Assembly: GCA_938022295.1 (NCBI GenBank)
Contig: CALIDR010000260.1
Coordinates: forward strand, 1 to 8,086
DNA length: 8,086 bases
Direction of reading: 5' to 3'
Source of the DNA: an uncultured Burkholderiaceae bacterium
GTDB lineage: Bacteria > Pseudomonadota > Gammaproteobacteria > Burkholderiales > Burkholderiaceae_C
Shown here in pieces: positions 5,513-8,086 of this stretch (the stretch's first letter is position 1; each line of letters starts with the position of its first letter). The translations under genes and the position numbers were made by a program. Under the pieces are notes generated by a model. That model saw only the letters and a list, made by a program, of their open reading frames with translations, was not told the DNA's origin and searched no databases.

Positions 5513-5881
5513 ATGGCCGGGCCGGACTTCCCGTACCGCGTCGACGGCACCGGGCGCACCGCGCGCACGACGGCCGAGGACCACGTGCGCGACCTGATCG
5601 AGCAGGTGCTGTTCACCGCCCCGGGCGAGCGCCCGATGCGGCCGACGTTCGGCGCCGGGCTCGGCGCGCTGGTGTTCGAGCCCAACAGCGTGCAGCTGGC
5701 GGCGACGGCGCAGGTGCTGGCGCAGGCGGCGCTGCAGCAGCACCTGTCGCACCTGATCGCGGTCGAGGCGGTGACGGTCGAGCCGCTGGACGCGCGGCTT
5801 CTCGTCACCGTGGCCTACACGCGGCTCGACGACGGCAGCGCCGCCACGCTGCGGCTGGCCGCCCCCGGAGCCGAGCGATGA
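5513..5881 (+). CDS. gp25-like baseplate wedge protein (GPW/gp25 family, Afp9-like)
   Basis: A 122-residue protein of the GPW/gp25 family. The signature FTAPGERPMRPTFGAGLGAL followed by VFEP (residues 34-57) is the conserved 'PGER-M-P-FG' core. It is preceded by a helix (HVRDLIEQVL) and followed by an amphipathic helix and a beta hairpin (DARLLVTVAYTRL, 93-105) typical of the fold. Length is normal. In T4 and eCIS baseplates this small protein joins the wedge core bundle and contacts the sheath initiator, so it is needed for contraction-competent assembly. The start at ATG 5513 has GGAAAGG only two bases upstream, which is close. The next gene starts inside its stop (ATGA at 5878-5881), and the pairing of gp25 with an Afp11-like gene is a conserved arrangement. 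Confidence 0.93.
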   Translation: MAGPDFPYRVDGTGRTARTTAEDHVRDLIEQVLFTAPGERPMRPTFGAGLGALVFEPNSVQLAATAQVLAQAALQQHLSHLIAVEAVTVEPLDARLLVTVAYTRLDDGSAATLRLAAPGAER

Positions 5882-8086
5882 CGGACCCGCGCCAGCACTG
5901 CTGCGACGTGCGCCGGCTGCAGCTGCTGCGCGCGTTCGGCAGCGCCAACGCGATCGAGTTCGTCGAGGTCCGCGACCGCGCCGAGCCGCTGCCCGCGCTG
6001 CGCCAGCGCACGCTGTTCGTGCGCCTGCTGCGGCGCGACGCCTCGATCGTCGACGCCGGTGGCGCGCTGATCCTCGGCGTCGACCACGTCCGCATCGCCG
6101 GCGGCGAACGCATCCGCGAGGTCGGCGTCGAATGGGTCGCGCTGGCCGACGCGCTGCCGGCCGGCGAGCCGCCCGCGCTCGTCGACGGCGTCGACGCCCC
6201 CGAGCGCACGCTCGTCGTGCGCACCGCGGCGGCGGGCGACTTCTCGCGCTACGAGCTGCGGCTCGTCGCCGGTGCCGGCAGCGACGAGCCGCCGCCGGGC
6301 TTCGACCCGCTTCTGGCGCGCATCGGCTTCGGCTTCAAGGTCGAGTGCCCGACGCCGTACGACTGCGCCGCCACCCCCACCTGCCCGCCGGCACCGCCGG
6401 CGCCGCCCGGGATCGACTATCTGGCGCGCGACTACGAGTCGTTCCGCCGGCTGATGCTCGACCGCCTCGCGCTCACCGTGCCGGGGTGGACCGAGCGGTC
6501 GGCCGCCGACGTCGGCATCACCCTCGTCGAGCTGCTCGCCTACGCGGCCGACAACCTCGGCTACCGGCTCGACGCGATCGCCAGCGAAGCCTATCTCGGC
6601 ACGGCGCGAAGGCGCATCTCGGTGCGCCGCCATGCGCGGCTGGTCGACTACCACCTGCACGAGGGTTGCAGCGCGGCCGCGTGGGTGCGCGTCGAAGTGC
6701 GCGGCAACGACGTGCCGCTGCCGCGCGGCACGCCGCTGCTGACGCGCGTGCCCGGTCTGCCGCCCGTGCTCGCCCCGGACAGCCGCGCGCTGCACGAGGC
6801 GCTCGAAGCCGGCGCCCTGGTGTTCGAGACGGCGCGCGACGAGACGCTGCACGCCGACCTGAACTCGTTCGAGTTCTACACCTGGGGCGATGTGAACTGC
6901 TGCCTGCCGGCCGGCACGGTGTCGGCCACGCTGCGCGGGCACCATCCGCGCCTCGTGCCCGGCGCCGTGCTCGCATTCGTCGAGGTCACGAGCCCGACGA
7001 CCGGCTTCGACGACGACGCCGACCGCTCGCACCGCCACCTGGTACGGCTGACCGAAGTCACGCCGGACGTCGACCCGTCGGGCCGGTTGTTCGACGCCGT
7101 GCCGCTGGACGCGCCGCTGCCGGTGACGCGGATCGTCTGGTCGGCCGGCGACGCGCTGCCGTTCGCGCTGTGCCTGACCTCGCGCGGCGTTCCGGGGCGC
7201 GCGGTCGCCGTCGCGCTCGGCAACCTGGTGCTCGCCGACCACGGGCGCACGGTGGTCGACAACGCCGACCGGTCCGACCCGCGGTGGGTCGTGCCGCCGC
7301 CGGCCCTGTACGCCGCGCCGCCGGCCGACGCGCCGCCGTCGTGCGAACCGCCACCGCCGGTGCCGATCCCGCCGCGCTTCGCGCCGACGCTGCGCGCGGC
7401 GCCGCTCGCGTTCGGCCACGACCTGGTGGCACTGCTGGCCGTGCCGGCCTCGAGCGACGACTGGGCAAGCGCGGCGCGGCTCGTCGCCCTCGACCCGCGC
7501 GACGCGCGACCGTGCGTGACCCTCGAGTCGAGACTGGGCACCGTCACCGAACGGTGGACCGCGCGGCGCGACCTGCTGGCCAGCGGCCCCGGCGCATCCG
7601 AGTTCGTCGTCGAGGTCGACGACCGCCGTCGCGCCCACCTGCGCTTCGGCGACGGCGTGCACGGCCGTCGCCCCGCTGCGGGCACGTCGTTCGTCGCCAC
7701 CTATCGCGTCGGCGGCGGCAGCGCGGGCAACGTCGGCGCGCAGGCGATCGCACACCTCGTGTCGGCCGACGCCGGCGCGTTCGCGGCGGTGGCCAACCCG
7801 CTGGCGGCCACCGGCGGCGTCGATGCGGAGGACGTCGAAGCGGCCCGGCGCGACGCGCCGCAGGCGTTTCGCACGCAGGAGCGCGCCGTCACCGCCGCCG
7901 ACTATGCGGCCGCGGCCGAGCGCGTGGCCGACGTGCAGCGCGCGGCGGCGACGCTGCGCTGGACCGGCAGCTGGCACACCGCGTTCGTCACCGCCGACCG
8001 CGTCGGCGGCGGGCCCGTCAACGCCCCGTTCGAACGCCGGCTGCGGCGGCACCTGGAGCGCTTCCGGATGGCCGGCGTCGACCTCG
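5878..8086 (+). CDS. Large baseplate wedge protein (putative baseplate assembly protein, Afp11/gpJ-like), 3' partial
   Basis: Starts at ATG 5878 (ATGA overlap; GGAG at 5867-5870) and runs open for 736 complete codons to the right edge, with no stop or frame break. The N-terminal region holds C157, C163 and C169 in a KVECPTPYDC-type motif. This is followed by IDYLARDYESFRRLMLDRLA (~179-198), WTERSAADVGITLVELLAYA and EAYLGTARRRISVRRHARLV, a block I recognise as strongly conserved in eCIS and phage-like baseplate assembly proteins. Residues ~482-499 are a proline-rich linker. Residues ~582-625 carry the gpJ-like core LRFGDGVHGRRP, then TSFVATYRVGGGSAGNVGAQ. Near the end, RTQERAVTAADYAAAAERVA precedes a beta strand of the gpJ C-terminal domain. 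Family members often exceed 800 residues, so the end is missing. It would form the wedge ring around the hub, working with the gp25-like protein encoded upstream. Confidence 0.93.
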   Translation, partial: MTDPRQHCCDVRRLQLLRAFGSANAIEFVEVRDRAEPLPALRQRTLFVRLLRRDASIVDAGGALILGVDHVRIAGGERIREVGVEWVALADALPAGEPPALVDGVDAPERTLVVRTAAAGDFSRYELRLVAGAGSDEPPPGFDPLLARIGFGFKVECPTPYDCAATPTCPPAPPAPPGIDYLARDYESFRRLMLDRLALTVPGWTERSAADVGITLVELLAYAADNLGYRLDAIASEAYLGTARRRISVRRHARLVDYHLHEGCSAAAWVRVEVRGNDVPLPRGTPLLTRVPGLPPVLAPDSRALHEALEAGALVFETARDETLHADLNSFEFYTWGDVNCCLPAGTVSATLRGHHPRLVPGAVLAFVEVTSPTTGFDDDADRSHRHLVRLTEVTPDVDPSGRLFDAVPLDAPLPVTRIVWSAGDALPFALCLTSRGVPGRAVAVALGNLVLADHGRTVVDNADRSDPRWVVPPPALYAAPPADAPPSCEPPPPVPIPPRFAPTLRAAPLAFGHDLVALLAVPASSDDWASAARLVALDPRDARPCVTLESRLGTVTERWTARRDLLASGPGASEFVVEVDDRRRAHLRFGDGVHGRRPAAGTSFVATYRVGGGSAGNVGAQAIAHLVSADAGAFAAVANPLAATGGVDAEDVEAARRDAPQAFRTQERAVTAADYAAAAERVADVQRAAATLRWTGSWHTAFVTADRVGGGPVNAPFERRLRRHLERFRMAGVDL

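Noticed and set aside
5815..8052. A 745-codon open frame on the - strand opposite the wedge gene
   Set aside because: It is the antisense shadow of a very GC-rich gene whose third positions are almost all G or C, which removes stop codons from the opposite strand. The translation is Arg/Ala/Gly/His-rich with no domain, while the + strand frame has clear baseplate motifs.
1..8086. Prophage or type VI secretion system instead of eCIS
   Set aside because: There is no capsid, portal, terminase, integrase or lysis gene, and no Tss membrane-complex or ClpV gene. The classical AAA+ ATPase plus DUF4157 plus adaptor/hub/spike/wedge set fits eCIS best. Only the flanks could overturn this.

Overview
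The window lies inside a gene cluster for an extracellular contractile injection system (eCIS, the phage-tail-like family that includes Afp, PVC and MAC). All ten confidently called genes are on the + strand and are packed head to tail. No promoter, classical terminator, RNA gene, insertion sequence, CRISPR array or phage integrase is visible. The DNA is extremely GC-rich, with nearly every third codon position G or C, and it uses GTG as well as ATG starts. This fits a high-GC environmental bacterium such as a betaproteobacterium, actinobacterium or myxobacterium. The window alone does not settle the phylum.

Layout. (1) Positions 1-891: the C-terminal part of an AAA+ ATPase of the Afp15 type, cut by the left edge. 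(2) Positions 888-1115: a 75-residue protein whose N-terminal half looks like the start of eCIS tape-measure proteins. (3) Positions 1112-2269: an unusual protein with an N-terminal DUF4157 module (HEATH), a central glycine-zipper hydrophobic segment and a second, separate HEMGH metalloprotease-like module. It is the best candidate in the window for a cargo, maturation or membrane-acting protein. (4) Positions 2270-2492: the only sizeable gap. It has a strong hairpin and a doubtful 76-codon reading frame that is coupled at both ends. (5) Positions 2493-5881: six small baseplate, hub and spike genes in order, namely a tube/adaptor protein (Afp7-like), a LysM/gp53-like protein, a gpD-like hub, a gpV-like spike with a beta-stalk, a PAAR-like tip and a gp25-like wedge protein. 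(6) Position 5878 to the right edge: the large baseplate-wedge protein (Afp11/gpJ-like), at least 736 residues, cut by the right edge.

How they work together. The wedge proteins (gp25-like and Afp11-like) would build the baseplate around a central hub (gpD-like plus adaptor). The gpV-like spike, sharpened by the PAAR-like tip, projects from the hub. The ATPase is expected to act in assembly or maturation of the particle. Sheath, inner tube, terminator/cap, tail-fibre and full tape-measure genes are not in this window and should lie on either side. Most junctions are 1-4 base overlaps (ATGA, GTGA, TGATG), so the block is probably one translationally coupled operon transcribed from outside the window.

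The novelty here is not the injection apparatus, which is recognisable. It is the double-HExxH glycine-zipper protein, the miniature tape-measure-like protein beside it, and the odd hairpin-bearing gap after it.
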